A DNA stretch of 64,000 nucleotides from Euphrasia confusa (Eukaryota > Streptophyta > Magnoliopsida > Lamiales > Orobanchaceae). The translations under genes were made by a program, and so were the position numbers. The stretch is taken from NCBI GenBank assembly GCA_954870475.1, contig OX940964.1, forward strand, positions 21,505,316 through 21,569,315, in the 5' to 3' direction. Below, piece by piece: positions 31,160 through 42,522 of the stretch; positions within the stretch are counted from its first letter, which is position 1, and the number at the start of each line of letters is the position of its first letter. Below the pieces are notes generated by a model. The model saw nothing but the letters and a program-made list of their open reading frames with translations. It ran no database searches and was not told where the DNA came from.

Positions 31160-32948
31160 TGTTGGAGTTGTGTACTTAATGTCTAGATTTAAGTAACGGA
31201 AACTCACGATCCATTGTCACTAATCTATTTAATTAAATAAACAATTATTTGCGTTTAATTATTTATAATTAAATATATGCAAATCATAGTCCTGGATTTT
31301 ATACGTTGTAGTTAGTATGGTGTTGCATGGGCGCACAGAAGATCATACTATCGGTTACTCGTATTTAATCGAACAGTTGCTCACGACCTAGATGGACACG
31401 GACCAATCCATCGGTATAGTCGTTGTGTGAGAGAGAAAATAATTTATCTTAATTATTTTATCACACTTGTACACTTGGTGTATTGAGCGGATCTGCTTGA
31501 GATTTATCGATTAGGATTGCCGGCGATAATCGATTTAAGTCTCTGTGTATTTTATTCTTAATCCCCGATATTATTGCGGGTGTGTATATTTAATATAAGT
31601 GACTTTGATTTACCAAAGGAATTAACCGATTTAATTATTGGGTTAATTACCGGTTAAGTTGGGTCACTATATTTTATATATGGCATGCCGTGAATACTTG
31701 ACGGGAAAGTGTATCCCGGAAGGGTTGATAATATCCCCGAGATGAGTTCATAAGGAATTATTATGTAAACCCTGCAGGTGGATTCGTTCTGCATAATAAT
31801 TAAGGTTGAATGGTACTAGTCTCGGATAAAAGAGATGAATAAATTAATTAGCAATAAATTAATTTTATTCATGGATATTTATATCTTAAATACACGGAAT
31901 AAATAATACTACCGGAGAAATATTATTTGATATAATATGGTTTAATATTGGGAGTGCAATTAATTTTATATAGTGGAAAATAGAATTAATTAATATTGAT
32001 AAGGATTAATGGACTTGAGCATTGAGCTCAATTTAATCTTCAATATTGGAAGCCCAATATTCCACCTCCTTAAGATCCCCTACGTAGCCTATAAAAGCAC
32101 TACATGGTCTTCTCTATTCTCACAAGTTCATAACTTGAAGATCACAATTCTAGAGAGAGAAAGTAGAGAGGGAGATCCATGGAGTTCGGTAGATCGTCGC
32201 CCACACGACGTCCGAGCTAGTGCAAGGAATACGTGGGAAGATCTCAAGGTCGTCAAATTGAGTTCTTCGTTTTTCCGAACAACGAGAACGAGGTAAATCG
32301 TAAAACCCTCTTTATGATTTTATCGTTTAATTATCGTAAAAATACCTTGAACCAAGATCCAAGGAACGGACCCACGAGACGAGGTCGAACCGGGCGGTGG
32401 TGGTCGGACCACCGGACCGCCGGCGGCTCGACGACTCGGCTGGAAAGGGATCGCGCGAGGTGGATCGAGCCTAGGGCTCGATCACGCGGATCGGCTGCGG
32501 GTTTTCCCGTAGCGATCTGCTGCCAGCTACGGGTTTTCCCGCAGCGACTCGTAGCGCCCAGCAGCAGCGAGTCAGGCGACTCGCTGCGGGTTGCTGTGGG
32601 CTGCTACGGGGATTTCGCTGGGTGCTGTGGGATTTCCCGCAGCTGACCCGCAGAGATCCAGCAGGGTCCCAGCAGCAGCGAGTCAGGCGACTCGCTGCGG
32701 GTTGCTGCGGGCTGCTGCGAGCAACCCCGCGTGGCTGCTGCGGGTTTCGCGGGTTCACGCGAGTTCTCTCGTGTTTTTCCCGCGTAACTTTTTCGTATGG
32801 TCATGTACGTGTTCCGGGAGTCGATTGGAGTTGTCGGTTCCGCAATTTTGACAATTCCGGATATTCGATCTCCGTAGGATTTCGGTCGGAATTAATTAGA
32901 TAATTTATTTATTTAAATTTATTAATTACGGGATATCGATTTCCAACA
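31160..32948 (+). repeat. A4 3' LTR (1789 bp)
   Basis: Same length as the 5' copy, preceded by the polypurine tract 31148-31159. TATA 32090-32096, UTR hairpin 32195-32210. Ends CCAACA followed by GGTAT. Confidence 0.95.
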
Positions 32949-34304
32949 GGTATCGGTCCGACCAGCGGACAGCCGCGGGGCCCAGCCCTCGCGGCTCGCG
33001 ATCGATCGCGATGATCGATCGCGTCCCCGGCTCCCAGCCGGGGTTCGACCCCTCCCCACCGAAACCCTAGGTGGGCGATCGCCGTGGTCCGGTGGCTACG
33101 CCACCACCACGCGTTCGTCCTCCTTCCCGGTTTCGTACCTCGGATCTTGCGTTCAACGGTATTTCACGATAAATCAAAATCGAATAATATCAAGGGCGTT
33201 TAGATATTGTACCTTTCGATTCGTTGTTCGGAGAAACGAAATACCTTTGAATCTTCCCACGTATTCCTTGCACTAGCTTGAACGTCGAGTGGACGACGAT
33301 CCTCCAAGCTCTATGGATCTACTTCTCTCTCTACTTTCTCTCTCTAGAAGAATTATGATCTTCAACTTATGAGAATAGAGAAGACCATGTAGTGCTTTTA
33401 TAGGCTACGTAGGGGATCTAAAGGAGGTGGAATATTGGGCTTCCAATATTAATGATTAAATTGAGCCCAAGCCCAAATCTATTAATCTCCCATTAATATT
33501 AATTAATTTATTTTCCACTATATAAATTAATTGCACTCCCAATATTAAACCATATTATATCCAAATAATATTTCTCCGGTAGTATTATTTATTCCGTGTA
33601 TTTAAGATTTAAATATCCATGAATAAAATTTATTTATTGCTTAATAAATTTATTCATCTTTTTTATCCGAGACTAGTACCACTCAACCTTGTTTATTATG
33701 CGGGAACAAATCCACTCGCGAGGTTTACATAATAAATCCTTATGAGCTCATCTCGGGGATATTATCAACCCTTCCGGGATAGACTGTCCCTTCAAGAATT
33801 CACGGCATGCCATATATAAAATATAGTGACCCAACTTAACCGGTAATTAACCCAATAATTAAATCGGTTAATTCCTTTGGAAAATCAAAGTAACATATAT
33901 TAAATATACACACCCGCAATTGTATCGGGGATTAAGAATAAAATACACTGAGTCTCAAATCAATTATCGCCGAGCAAACCTAATTGATGAGTCTCATTTG
34001 ATCCGCTCAATACACCAAGTGTACAAGTGTGATAAAATAATTAAGACAAATTATTTTCTCTCTCACACAAAGACTATACCGATGGATTGGTCCGTGTCCA
34101 TCTAGGTCGTGAGCAACTGTTCGATTAAATACGAGTAACCGATAGTATGATCGTCTGTGTGACGTCGCACACCATACTAACTACAACGTATATAATCCAG
34201 GACTATAATTTGCATATATTTAATTAACAATAATTAAAAGCAAATGAAAGTGTACAAGGAGTTCAGAATACTCAAATCTAGACATTAAGTATACTACTCC
34301 AACA
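32949..34304 (-). repeat. A3 3' LTR, inner part
   Basis: Resumes the LTR cut at 24073 (first five bases are the A4 duplication). Contains the rest of the hairpin array (to about 33075), donor-like site (near 33213), UTR hairpin (33283-33298), TATA (33396-33402) and U3, ending ACTACTCCAACA before the polypurine tract. Confidence 0.9.
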
Positions 34305-34318
34305 ATCTCCCACTTATA

Positions 34319-37300
34319 CTAAGGTCTAGTCTTATCCTCCAAACTTCTGACTCCCAAACCCTCCAAGTGCTTGAAATATACTTCCTTAGGAAGTATCTTG
34401 GTGAAAGGGTCCGCTAGGTTGTCCTCCGAAGCTATCTTGGTGAGTACTGCATCGCCCCTCTTGACGATGTCTCGAATCAGGTGGTACTTGCGCTCTATGT
34501 GTTTCGTAGCACTATGGGACCGTTGTTCCTTACTGTTTGCCACTGCACCGCTATTATCACAATAAATTGTCATAGCCTTGGGCAAACTCGGAATCACATC
34601 TAAGTCCTGGAGGAAATTAAGGAACCAAACTGACTCTTTCGCTGCCTCTGAGGCTGCAACATATTCAGCTTCCATGGTAGAGTCCGAAATGCACTTTTGC
34701 TTAACACTCTTCCATGATATGGCTCCACCTCCCAAAGTGTACACATAGCCTGATGTCGACTTACGCCGATCCTTATCAGCTTGGAAATCCGAATCTGTGT
34801 AACCCAAAGGAATCAGATTGTCTGCTCCGTAACTCAGAACATAATCCTTAGTATTTCGTAAATACTTGAAAATGCTCTTTACGGTAGTCCAATGAGCCTT
34901 TCCAGGGTTACTCTGATATCTCGCTACTACGCCAACTGTATAGCAGATATCAGGCCTCGTGCATAACATTGCATACATTAAGCTTCCCACAGCCGAAGCG
35001 TAGGGAACCGCTTTCATTTCATCTTTCTCCTTCTGTGTCTGAGGACACATCTCCTTAGAAAGATAAGTTCCTTTACTGAAGGGTAGTTCACCCTTCTTGG
35101 AATCTTGCATGTTAAAACGAGCCAGAATCGTGTCTATGTAAGATTGCTGGGATAGGTACAATGTTCTATTCCGGCGATCCCTTATAACCTTGATCCCTAG
35201 AACATGCCCGACTTCTCCCAAATCTTTCATATCGAATTGTCTAGACAACCATCCCTTTATGTCTGATAACATCTTTACACTGTTGCCAATGAGAAGAATT
35301 TCATCTACATAAAGCACGAGAAACACCACCTTCTTCCCATCACGTTTCCAATACACACACGATTCGTCCATGCTTTGACTAAATCCAAAAGATTGGACTA
35401 CTTCGTCAAACCGCATGTTCCACGGTCTCGAGGCTTGTTTCAATCCATAAATGGATCGATTAAGCTTGCACACTAGATGATCTCGCCCCTTAGCAATGAA
35501 CCCTTCTGGTTGTTTCATATAAATCGTCTCGTCAAGACTTCCATTTAGGAAAGCTGTCTTGACATCCATTTGCCACACCTCATAATCCATATGAGCTGCT
35601 ATGGATAAGAGAATCCGGATCGACTTTATCTTGGCTACCGGCGAAAAGGTCTCCTCATAATCGATTCCTTCTTTCTGAGTATAGCCTTTCGCAACAAGCC
35701 GAGCCTTAAAGGTTTCAACCTTTTCGTCAGATCCTCTCTTTCTCTTGTAGACCCATTTACACCCAATTGGCTTCACGCCGCTTGGTGGTTCTACAAGATC
35801 CCAGACTTTATTAGAATCCATAGATTCAATTTCGAATTTCATCGCTTTCTTCCAAGAAGGCGCATCTATATCTTGTACCGCCTCATCATAGGTCCAGGGA
35901 TCGATTTCATGAACTCCAGGTCCAGAGTCCGAAGACTCACCCAGTCCAATCCATCGGTCTGGTTGCTTAACAACCCTCCCACTACGACGGCGTTCCGGTG
36001 TATTAACAGTGACAGTGTCAGGTGCAGATTCTAGTGGTGTATCTATACTCGGTTCGGCTGTATCTAAGTCTTCTTTGTTACCTCTCAACTCATCAAGTAT
36101 TACGTCACTTTTGGGCTTGTGGTCCATGACATAGTCTTCCTCTAAGAACCGAGCGTTAGTACTTATAACGATCTTCTGGTCCGTAGGACTATAGAACATG
36201 CCACCCTTAGTTCCTCTAGGATATCCTATAAACAACCGCACTTCAGTACGAGGTTCTAATTTATCGGCACCTACCTTCAACACATGTGCAGGGCACCCCC
36301 ATATCCAAACGTGTCTCAAGCTAGACTTTCGCCCGCTCCATCGTTCCATGGGTGTTGAAGGAACCGTTTTAGATGGAACCAAGTTCAGAATGTGCGCCGC
36401 TGTTTCTAAGGTATATCCCCAGAACATGATTGGTAAGTCCGAGTAACTCATCATTGATCGCACCATTTCCATAAGAGTCCTATTCCTTCTTTCTGACACA
36501 CCATTTTGCTGGGGAGTATATGGTGATGTCATTTGGGAATTAATCCCATTCTCTGCTAAGTATGCCTTGAATTCTCCAGACAGGTACTCGCCTCCGCGAT
36601 CAGATCGCAGGCATTTAATGGATTTACCTTGAAGGTTCTCCACAAGAGCCTTGAACTCCTTGAACTTGTCAAAGGATTCGCTCTTGCGGCGCATCAGGTA
36701 TACAAATCCATACCTTGAGTAATCATCAGTGAAAGTGATGAAATACTCGTACCCTCCCTTTGCCTGAGTAGACATAGGTCCGCATACATCAGAGTGAATC
36801 AAATCCAATACTTGTTCAGCCCTTCGTCCTTTACTAGAAAAAGAACGCTTGGTCATTTTTCCCTCTAAACAGGATTCGCAGGTTGGAAGGTCCTCTCCTT
36901 CAACACCACTGATGAGACCATCAGCTTTCAACCTTTGAATTCTATTTGAGTTTATATGACCTAGCCTTAAGTGCCACAAGTATAATTGATTCATCCTAGA
37001 AGGTTCCTTTCTCTTATTGGTGTTTGTGGATGTGTTATTACTCTCGGTTAGTTGCATCGTGTTAGACTCTGGATTTAGCACATACAAATCGTCCACCAAT
37101 GTACCAGAACAGATAATCTCACTGTTTCTTCTTATGATCACAGAATGGTCAAAAGAAACAGAATATCCATTCATAATAAGTTTAGAAACCGAAATTAAAT
37201 TCTTTCTAAAGTTGGGTACATAAAGACAATTTTTTAAAACTAAAACCCTATCACTACTAAAGCGTAAGTGAACGTCTCCCACTGCAAAAGCCGCCACCCT

Positions 37301-37483
37301 CGCGGCATTGCCCATGTAGACCACGATCTCTCCCTCTCTAAGTCTCCGGGTTTCCTGGAACCCCTGCAATGAATTGCAGACATGATAGTGGCCCCCGTAT
37401 CTACACACCAGGTGCTGGTAGATAACACCACTGATAATGTTTCGGTGACTAAGGAAAATTTCGTACCTTTGATGAGAGGACAA
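34319..37483 (-). CDS. pol: Copia Pol: integrase, RT, RNase H (A3)
   Basis: 1054 codons open. Residues 1-30 are out-of-frame lead-in; the protease end starts at VCNSLQGF (about 36). GAG-pre-integrase domain about 165-215 (HLRLGHIN, CESC). Integrase core with D232, D295 and E331 (D,D35E). RT about 560-800 with D640 (QMDVKTAFLNG) but Y725-V-D-E728 where the family has YVDD; GAA at 35300-35302. RNase H about 890-1030 with D897, E938, D976 and the DNLADPFTK motif. Order integrase-RT-RNase H proves copia; sequence is Tnt1/Tork-like. The frame is severed from gag by a one-base loss at about 37387, so normal Gag-Pol cannot be made without a shift. Confidence 0.92.
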   Translation of the reverse strand: MSSHQRYEIFLSHRNIISGVIYQHLVCRYGGHYHVCNSLQGFQETRRLREGEIVVYMGNAARVAAFAVGDVHLRFSSDRVLVLKNCLYVPNFRKNLISVSKLIMNGYSVSFDHSVIIRRNSEIICSGTLVDDLYVLNPESNTMQLTESNNTSTNTNKRKEPSRMNQLYLWHLRLGHINSNRIQRLKADGLISGVEGEDLPTCESCLEGKMTKRSFSSKGRRAEQVLDLIHSDVCGPMSTQAKGGYEYFITFTDDYSRYGFVYLMRRKSESFDKFKEFKALVENLQGKSIKCLRSDRGGEYLSGEFKAYLAENGINSQMTSPYTPQQNGVSERRNRTLMEMVRSMMSYSDLPIMFWGYTLETAAHILNLVPSKTVPSTPMERWSGRKSSLRHVWIWGCPAHVLKVGADKLEPRTEVRLFIGYPRGTKGGMFYSPTDQKIVISTNARFLEEDYVMDHKPKSDVILDELRGNKEDLDTAEPSIDTPLESAPDTVTVNTPERRRSGRVVKQPDRWIGLGESSDSGPGVHEIDPWTYDEAVQDIDAPSWKKAMKFEIESMDSNKVWDLVEPPSGVKPIGCKWVYKRKRGSDEKVETFKARLVAKGYTQKEGIDYEETFSPVAKIKSIRILLSIAAHMDYEVWQMDVKTAFLNGSLDETIYMKQPEGFIAKGRDHLVCKLNRSIYGLKQASRPWNMRFDEVVQSFGFSQSMDESCVYWKRDGKKVVFLVLYVDEILLIGNSVKMLSDIKGWLSRQFDMKDLGEVGHVLGIKVIRDRRNRTLYLSQQSYIDTILARFNMQDSKKGELPFSKGTYLSKEMCPQTQKEKDEMKAVPYASAVGSLMYAMLCTRPDICYTVGVVARYQSNPGKAHWTTVKSIFKYLRNTKDYVLSYGADNLIPLGYTDSDFQADKDRRKSTSGYVYTLGGGAISWKSVKQKCISDSTMEAEYVAASEAAKESVWFLNFLQDLDVIPSLPKAMTIYCDNSGAVANSKEQRSHSATKHIERKYHLIRDIVKRGDAVLTKIASEDNLADPFTKILPKEVYFKHLEGLGVRSLEDKTRP

Positions 37484-37890
37484 TCAGACTTCCAGTGCCC
37501 AGACTGCTTGCATCGAAAGCACTTGCCTTGCGGCTTGCTCTTCCCAATCCGTGGTTCACAACCACTGGGCTTCTTTGCTTGCACTTACAACTTGGCCACA
37601 AGAGCTTGTGACTTTCTGACCATACTTATAAGTTCCGCTCTTTTGAAATCGTTTTTAAGTGATTCCTCAAGAGGACTGAATTTATAGAGTATGTCAATCA
37701 CTTCTTGTCCGGCTTCCACACTATGCCTCAACATCATTCTGAGCTCATTCCAAATGTCCTTATGAGTTGGGATAGTGGATTCGGAAGTCTCAACAGTCTG
37801 GACAATGTCCAGATTTCTTTTCCAAACATCACTATATGGAACCAGTGAGTTTTCATCTTTAAGTATATCACAAAGTGGGGTCACAGTCAT
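37380..37890 (-). pseudogene. gag: Gag and protease start of A3, shortened and frameshifted
   Basis: ATG at 37888-37890 (TVTPLCDILKDEN) matches the gag start of relatives. About 100 codons follow, with WKRNLDIVQT but without most of the capsid domain. After a stop the second frame gives the zinc knuckle CFRCKQSGHWKSDC and the protease motif WCVDTGAT. A one-base deletion after DTGAT (about 37387) moves the reading into the pol frame. Gag is roughly half the usual length and unlikely to assemble particles. A3 is thus the reciprocal of A1. Confidence 0.85.
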
Positions 37891-39872
37891 TCTTAACCTA
37901 TAAGCACATAAAACAAACAAACAATTTAATATCCGATATTATCTCCCTTTAATAATATCATTAAATCACTAATCGCCTCTAAAATCCCATCAGGTAAAGC
38001 AAGCCACGATAGTGTGGACGTTTACTCACCCAAATGATTTAGCAATTAGATTTCCTTTGGTCGTACATCATCAATAGCGTTACCTCGATGGGAGGGATAC
38101 TATGAAGCGTACCTAAGTGTTAACCACTGCTCAGTACTAAGAAGTTTGTTTGGGACTCGCATATCGCCGCAAGCCACGATAGTGTGGACGTTTACGTTGA
38201 CACACGGATCCTTCACTCCCTTCTATAACTGTCTACATCAATCGTTCCAAAATCCCATTCAGTGCAGCAAGCCACGATAGTGTGGACGTTTACTACACCA
38301 AAAGACTTTTACAATTGACTCCCAATTACTTGATCCATTCAATCTTGTAAATCAAGACGTGGAGAATCATAAGTGAAACTCAAAGTTTCTAACCAGTGAT
38401 TCACCATGCGAACAACCCTATCTCTCATAAATGAGGGAGCCGAGCAGACAATCGATCCATCTATCAAAGAATGGTACGACTGCCTCTAATTTGTGTCCTT
38501 GACATGACCAAGTGGCTCTGGCTCCATTCCACTCCCCGGGGAGAGAATGAGTCGACTTGAAATCAGCTTTGGAAAGACAAATTAGGCATTGTTTGATAAA
38601 CTTAATCAATGTTTCTCGTAAGAGGAATTACAAGAACTCTCCTCCAATAACTTATCTATATAAACTTCAAAAGTTTATAAAAGTCACCAAGAGAGCAGCA
38701 ATTGAGACCATGGGTATGTTTCCATACCCTCTCCCACTTAGCTTTTTACAATAAAGGGATACGCTATCTAGTGCATAAAAATAAACACATATAGCATGCA
38801 TACATGTAATAAAGCACATAGTATTGTCACATAGTCAAAATAATACTAGAATATTATTTTCCGACTATTATGGCTTTACTCCATCTCCGTACGCGTCTTC
38901 TTGTCTTCAGTCTTCGTTCTTGAATGCTCCATGTGACGAGAATATTAATTTCCAATATTTAAATCTATTTATTTTTAATAAATCCAAAAGATACTTAATT
39001 AATAATAATTAAGTCAATCGAATAAATTAAAAATAAAATTAAATATTATTAATATTTTTATTTATTTTATTTTCCCTTTCTACTTCATTAAATCTCTAGA
39101 ATAATCTATCCAAGACCCACTTGGAATATTCTAGATGATTTCCATAATGAAATAAGGAAATAAAATAATTTAGGACTCTTCTACTTTCTTAATTAATTAG
39201 ATTCCTAATCCATGAATATTTCCATAAAATAGAAATAATCAATTAGGAATCCTAATTAATTCCAACATTGATTCTTTTCCTAATCCATGAGAGTTCCCAA
39301 AAATAGGAATACTCAAATAGGAAAAACCCGAATCAATTAGGAAAGTAAATCTACCGGACCGGGATAGCACGGGGTGGGGATCCCCATGCCACCCCTCGAC
39401 CCACGCCTAGGGGGTGGCCGGCCACCGTCGCCGGCGGCCCCTCCAAGGGTCGATCGATCCTCATGGATCGACCATGGGGATGGTCGATCCTTGTCCTCAC
39501 CCTCACGATAATCTCCTTCGTCACACGTCTTTTCCGGCGGTCGTTTCGGCATCGATCCAACGCAAAATAAATTACAAATTTAATTTTACACTATCCGGTA
39601 TCGATTCTATACAAGAAATCGACCCTATACATTTTCCGGAAAAATAAAACAATAATAATAAACCTAAATTCGGTCAACCCCCGAATTTTTTACTATTACA
39701 AGCATTCACCACCAAAAACGAATCTCGACATGTCCGAGAGTTTAATCAATCCAACAATCACATGAAAAAATAATTAAACGAATAATCAATTAAGCCATAA
39801 TAGTCGGAACCCTGCAAGGTAGAACAATTTTATCGAAAATACCGCGAACGTAAACCACGCTCTGATACCAAT
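37891..39872 (-). other. A3 leader and primer site
   Basis: Reverse order: acceptor-like TATAG (37898-37902); hairpin repeats 37999-38025, 38169-38195, 38267-38293 with loop ACTATC; CCCCGGGG palindrome near 38535; GAAA hairpin and PPT-like tract 38712-38749; AT-rich foldbacks 39050-39340; GC-rich part with GATCGATC palindromes 39350-39560; primer site 39859-39870. No protein gene supported. Confidence 0.8.
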
Positions 39873-41516
39873 TGTTGGAATTCGATATCCCGGGCTATTA
39901 AAATTTGCGGAAACAATAACCCGATCAAAACCATTCGCCGGAGATCACGCGAACACCACGTACGAGCCGGAGCACGAACCGAATGCACGACGCGGCCGAA
40001 GCCGCGCGCACGCCCAGCCCGAGCCCCCGCACGCGGGGCTCACGCGATCGAGAGGTCGATCGCTCAAGGCGATCGACTGGGGCTGCCCAGCAGCCCCTTG
40101 CGGCGAGTTCGGCGACTCGCCGCCGCTGGGTGTCGGTCCAACCAGTGGACAGCCGCGGGGCCCAGCCCTCGCGGCTCGCGATCGATCGCGATGATCGATC
40201 GCGTCCCCGGCTCCCAGCCGGGGTTCGACCCCTCCCCACCGAAACCCTAGGTGGGCGATCGCCGTGGTCCGGTGGCTACGCCACCACCACGCGTTCGTCC
40301 TCCTTCCCGGTTTCGTACCTCGGATCTTGCGTTGAACGGTATTTCACGATAAATCAAAATCGAATAATATCAAGGGTGTTTAGATATTGTACCTTTCGAT
40401 TCGTTGTTCGGAGAAACGAAATCAAGATGACCTTTGAATCTTCCCACGTATTCCTTGCACTAGCTTGAACGTCGGGTGGGCGACGATCCTCCAAGCTCTA
40501 TGGATCTACTTCTCTCTCTACTTTCTCTCTCTAGAAGAATTATGATCTTCAACTTATGAGAATAGAGGAGACCATGTAGTGCTTTTATAGGCTACGTAGG
40601 GGATCTAAAGGAGGTGGAATATTGGGCTTCCAATATTAATGATTAAATTGAGCCCAAGCCCAAATCTATTAATCTCCCATTAATATTAATTAATTTATTT
40701 TCCACTATATAAATTAATTGCACTCCCAATATTAAATCATATTATATCCAAATAATATTTCTCCGGTAGTATTATTTATTCCGTGTATTTAAGATTTAAA
40801 TATCCATGAATAAAATTTATTTATTGCTTAATAAATTTATTCATCTCTTTTATCCGAGACTAGTACCACTCAACCTTATTTATTATGCGGGAACAAATCC
40901 ACTCGCGAGGTTTACATAATAAATCCTTATGAGCTCATCTCAGGGATATTATCAACCCTTCCGGGATACACTGTCCCTTCAAGAATTCACGGCATGCCAT
41001 ATATAAAATATAGTGACCCAACTTAACCGGTAATTAACCCAATAATTAAATCGGTTAATTCCTTTGGAAAATCAAAGTCACATATATTAAATATACACAC
41101 CCGCAATTGTATCGGGGATTAAGAATAAAATACACTGAGTCTCAAATCAATTATCGCCGAGCAAACCTAATTGATGAGTCTCATTTGATCCGCTCAATAC
41201 ACCAAGTGTACAAGTGTGATAAAATAATTAAGACAAATTATTTTCTCTCTCACACAACGACTATACCGATGGATTGGTCCGTGTCCATCTAGGTCGTGAG
41301 CAACTGTTCGATTAAATACGAGTAACCGATAGTATGATCTTCTGTGTGACGTCGCACACCATACTAACTACAACGTATATAATCCAGGACTATAATTTGC
41401 ATATATTTAATTAACAATAATTAAAAGCAAATGAATGTTCATTATTAATAGGTAAATGAAAGTGTACAAGGAGTTCAGAATACTCAAATCTAGACATTAA
41501 GTATACTACTCCAACA
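39873..41516 (-). repeat. A3 5' LTR (1644 bp)
   Basis: TGTTGGAATTCG...ACTACTCCAACA in reverse. Hairpin array about 39990-40275, donor-like site (near 40393), UTR hairpin 40470-40485, TATA 40583-40589. Compared with the 3' LTR it has about 27 extra bases near 41435-41460 and six near 40420. Followed by GGTAG. Confidence 0.95.
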
Positions 41517-41521
41517 GGTAG

Positions 41522-42086
41522 GAGTAGCATGAGATCGGGAGACCCCACGCCACCCCACCGTCGACCACCACCGCCGGGGACCACCGCCGCCGCCGCCCCC
41601 AGCCCACGCGCCACCGCCACTGGTGGCCGGCGTGGCCGGAAGCCCGCGGGCAGCCCCCCTTTTGGGCGGGGTCGATCATCATCATCATGGGATCGATTCC
41701 ATCGATCCCGAGCCCCAGTCCCTCTCATTTTCTCCTTCGTCACACGAGTTCTCCGGCGGTCATCTCGGCATCGATCCAACGTAAATAAATTACAAGAAAT
41801 AAATTTACAATTCCGGTATCGATTCTATACATGAAATCGACCCTATACATTTTCCGGAAAACATAGAACGTAATAATAAATCCTAAATTCGGTCAACCCC
41901 CGAATTTTTACTATTACAAGCATTCATCCACACAAAACGAATCTCGACATGTCCTAGAGTTTAATAAACGAATAATCATGGTAAAGAAATTCAACAATTA
42001 ATTAAACCATGATAGTCGGATCCCTGCAAGGTAGAACGATAATTGAACACATACATGAACACGAAACCAAACGCTCTGATACCATT
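41522..42086 (-). other. A2 leader, primer-proximal part, and primer site
   Basis: Continues A2 after A3. GC-rich segment with a CATCATCATCATGGGATCGATTCCATCGAT palindromic stretch (about 41676-41707), then AT-rich DNA to the primer site at 42073-42084. Frames over the GC-rich part are not genes. Confidence 0.8.
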
Positions 42087-42522
42087 TGCTGGAAATCGAT
42101 GTCCCGGGCTATTAAAATTTGCAGAAAATAATAACCCGACCGAAATCCTTTCGCCGGAAACCGATCACGAACAACACGAAGAACCGGGGCCCGACCGGAG
42201 AATCGCCGCGAGGGCGAAACCCTAGCCGAACCACCATGCATGGGGTTCGCGATCGCCGTGCATGGCGATCGCCGGGGATGCGGGGTGCATCCCCGCGGGG
42301 CTGTCGACCAGCACCCGCCGGCGGTGAGTCCGGCGACTCACCGCCACCGCCACACGAGGAGGAGGGCGCCCAGCCGAGGCTCCAGCCCTCGGCTGCCCTC
42401 GCGATCGAGCCCAGCTCGATCGCCCGCCCCGGCTTTAGCCGGGGCTCCCCGTGCGCACGCCGCCGTCGAAGGGGCGGCTGGGATCCGCCGCGGCACCAGC
42501 CCGCGGCATCCCAGCGATCGAC
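42087..42522 (-). repeat. A2 5' LTR, truncated by A5
   Basis: Starts TGCTGGAAATCGATG, as does the A2 3' LTR at 12035. Covers only the hairpin-array end; A5 begins at 42523. About 12 differences from 12035-12470. Confidence 0.9.

Larger units (their letters stand above)
24074..32948 (+). mobile_element. Copia element A4: non-coding, nested in A3 LTR
   Basis: Full-length element, two 1789-bp LTRs, target duplication GGTAT (24069-24073, 32949-32953). About 12 LTR differences (0.7%), younger than its host A3 as nesting requires. Gag and pol are both broken, and the breaks are shared with A5, so A4 must have been mobilised entirely in trans. Leader landmarks are all preserved. Confidence 0.95.
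23813..41516 (-). mobile_element. Copia element A3: pol intact, gag deleted
   Basis: Minus-strand element in the A2 leader with target duplication GGTAG (23808-23812 and 41517-41521). 3' LTR 23813-24073 plus 32954-34304 (split by A4), PPT 34305-34316, pol 34319-37483, shortened gag, leader, primer site 39859-39870, 5' LTR 39873-41516. LTR tips read TGTTGGAGTAGTATACTTAA, a subfamily distinct from A1 and shared with A7. I count about 18 substitutions plus two indels between its LTRs (about 1.1%). The only element here whose RT-RNase H frame is uninterrupted. Confidence 0.95.
12035..42522 (-). mobile_element. Copia element A2, oldest A-family copy, nested host
   Basis: Minus-strand element. 3' LTR 12035-13730 plus 15500-15522, PPT 15523-15534, dead pol 15535-17069 and 20527-21419, gag 21420-22236, leader 22237-23812 and 41522-42072, primer site 42073-42084, 5' LTR from 42087 until A5 cuts it at 42522. 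Nested inside are a B-family fragment, a CACTA element, A3 (with A4) and finally A5. Both LTR ends read TGCTGG instead of TGTTGG. About 12 differences in the 436 comparable LTR bases (mostly transitions) make it the oldest A copy. The rest of the 5' LTR and the right target duplication are not in the window. Confidence 0.9.

Noticed and set aside
34371..37687. Plus-strand frames opposite the A3 pol
   Set aside because: Shadows of the minus-strand pol frame.
12035..42522. Possible endogenous pararetrovirus or other viral insert
   Set aside because: All coding parts follow copia (integrase before RT) or Tat gypsy order; no movement protein, coat protein or caulimovirus motif.
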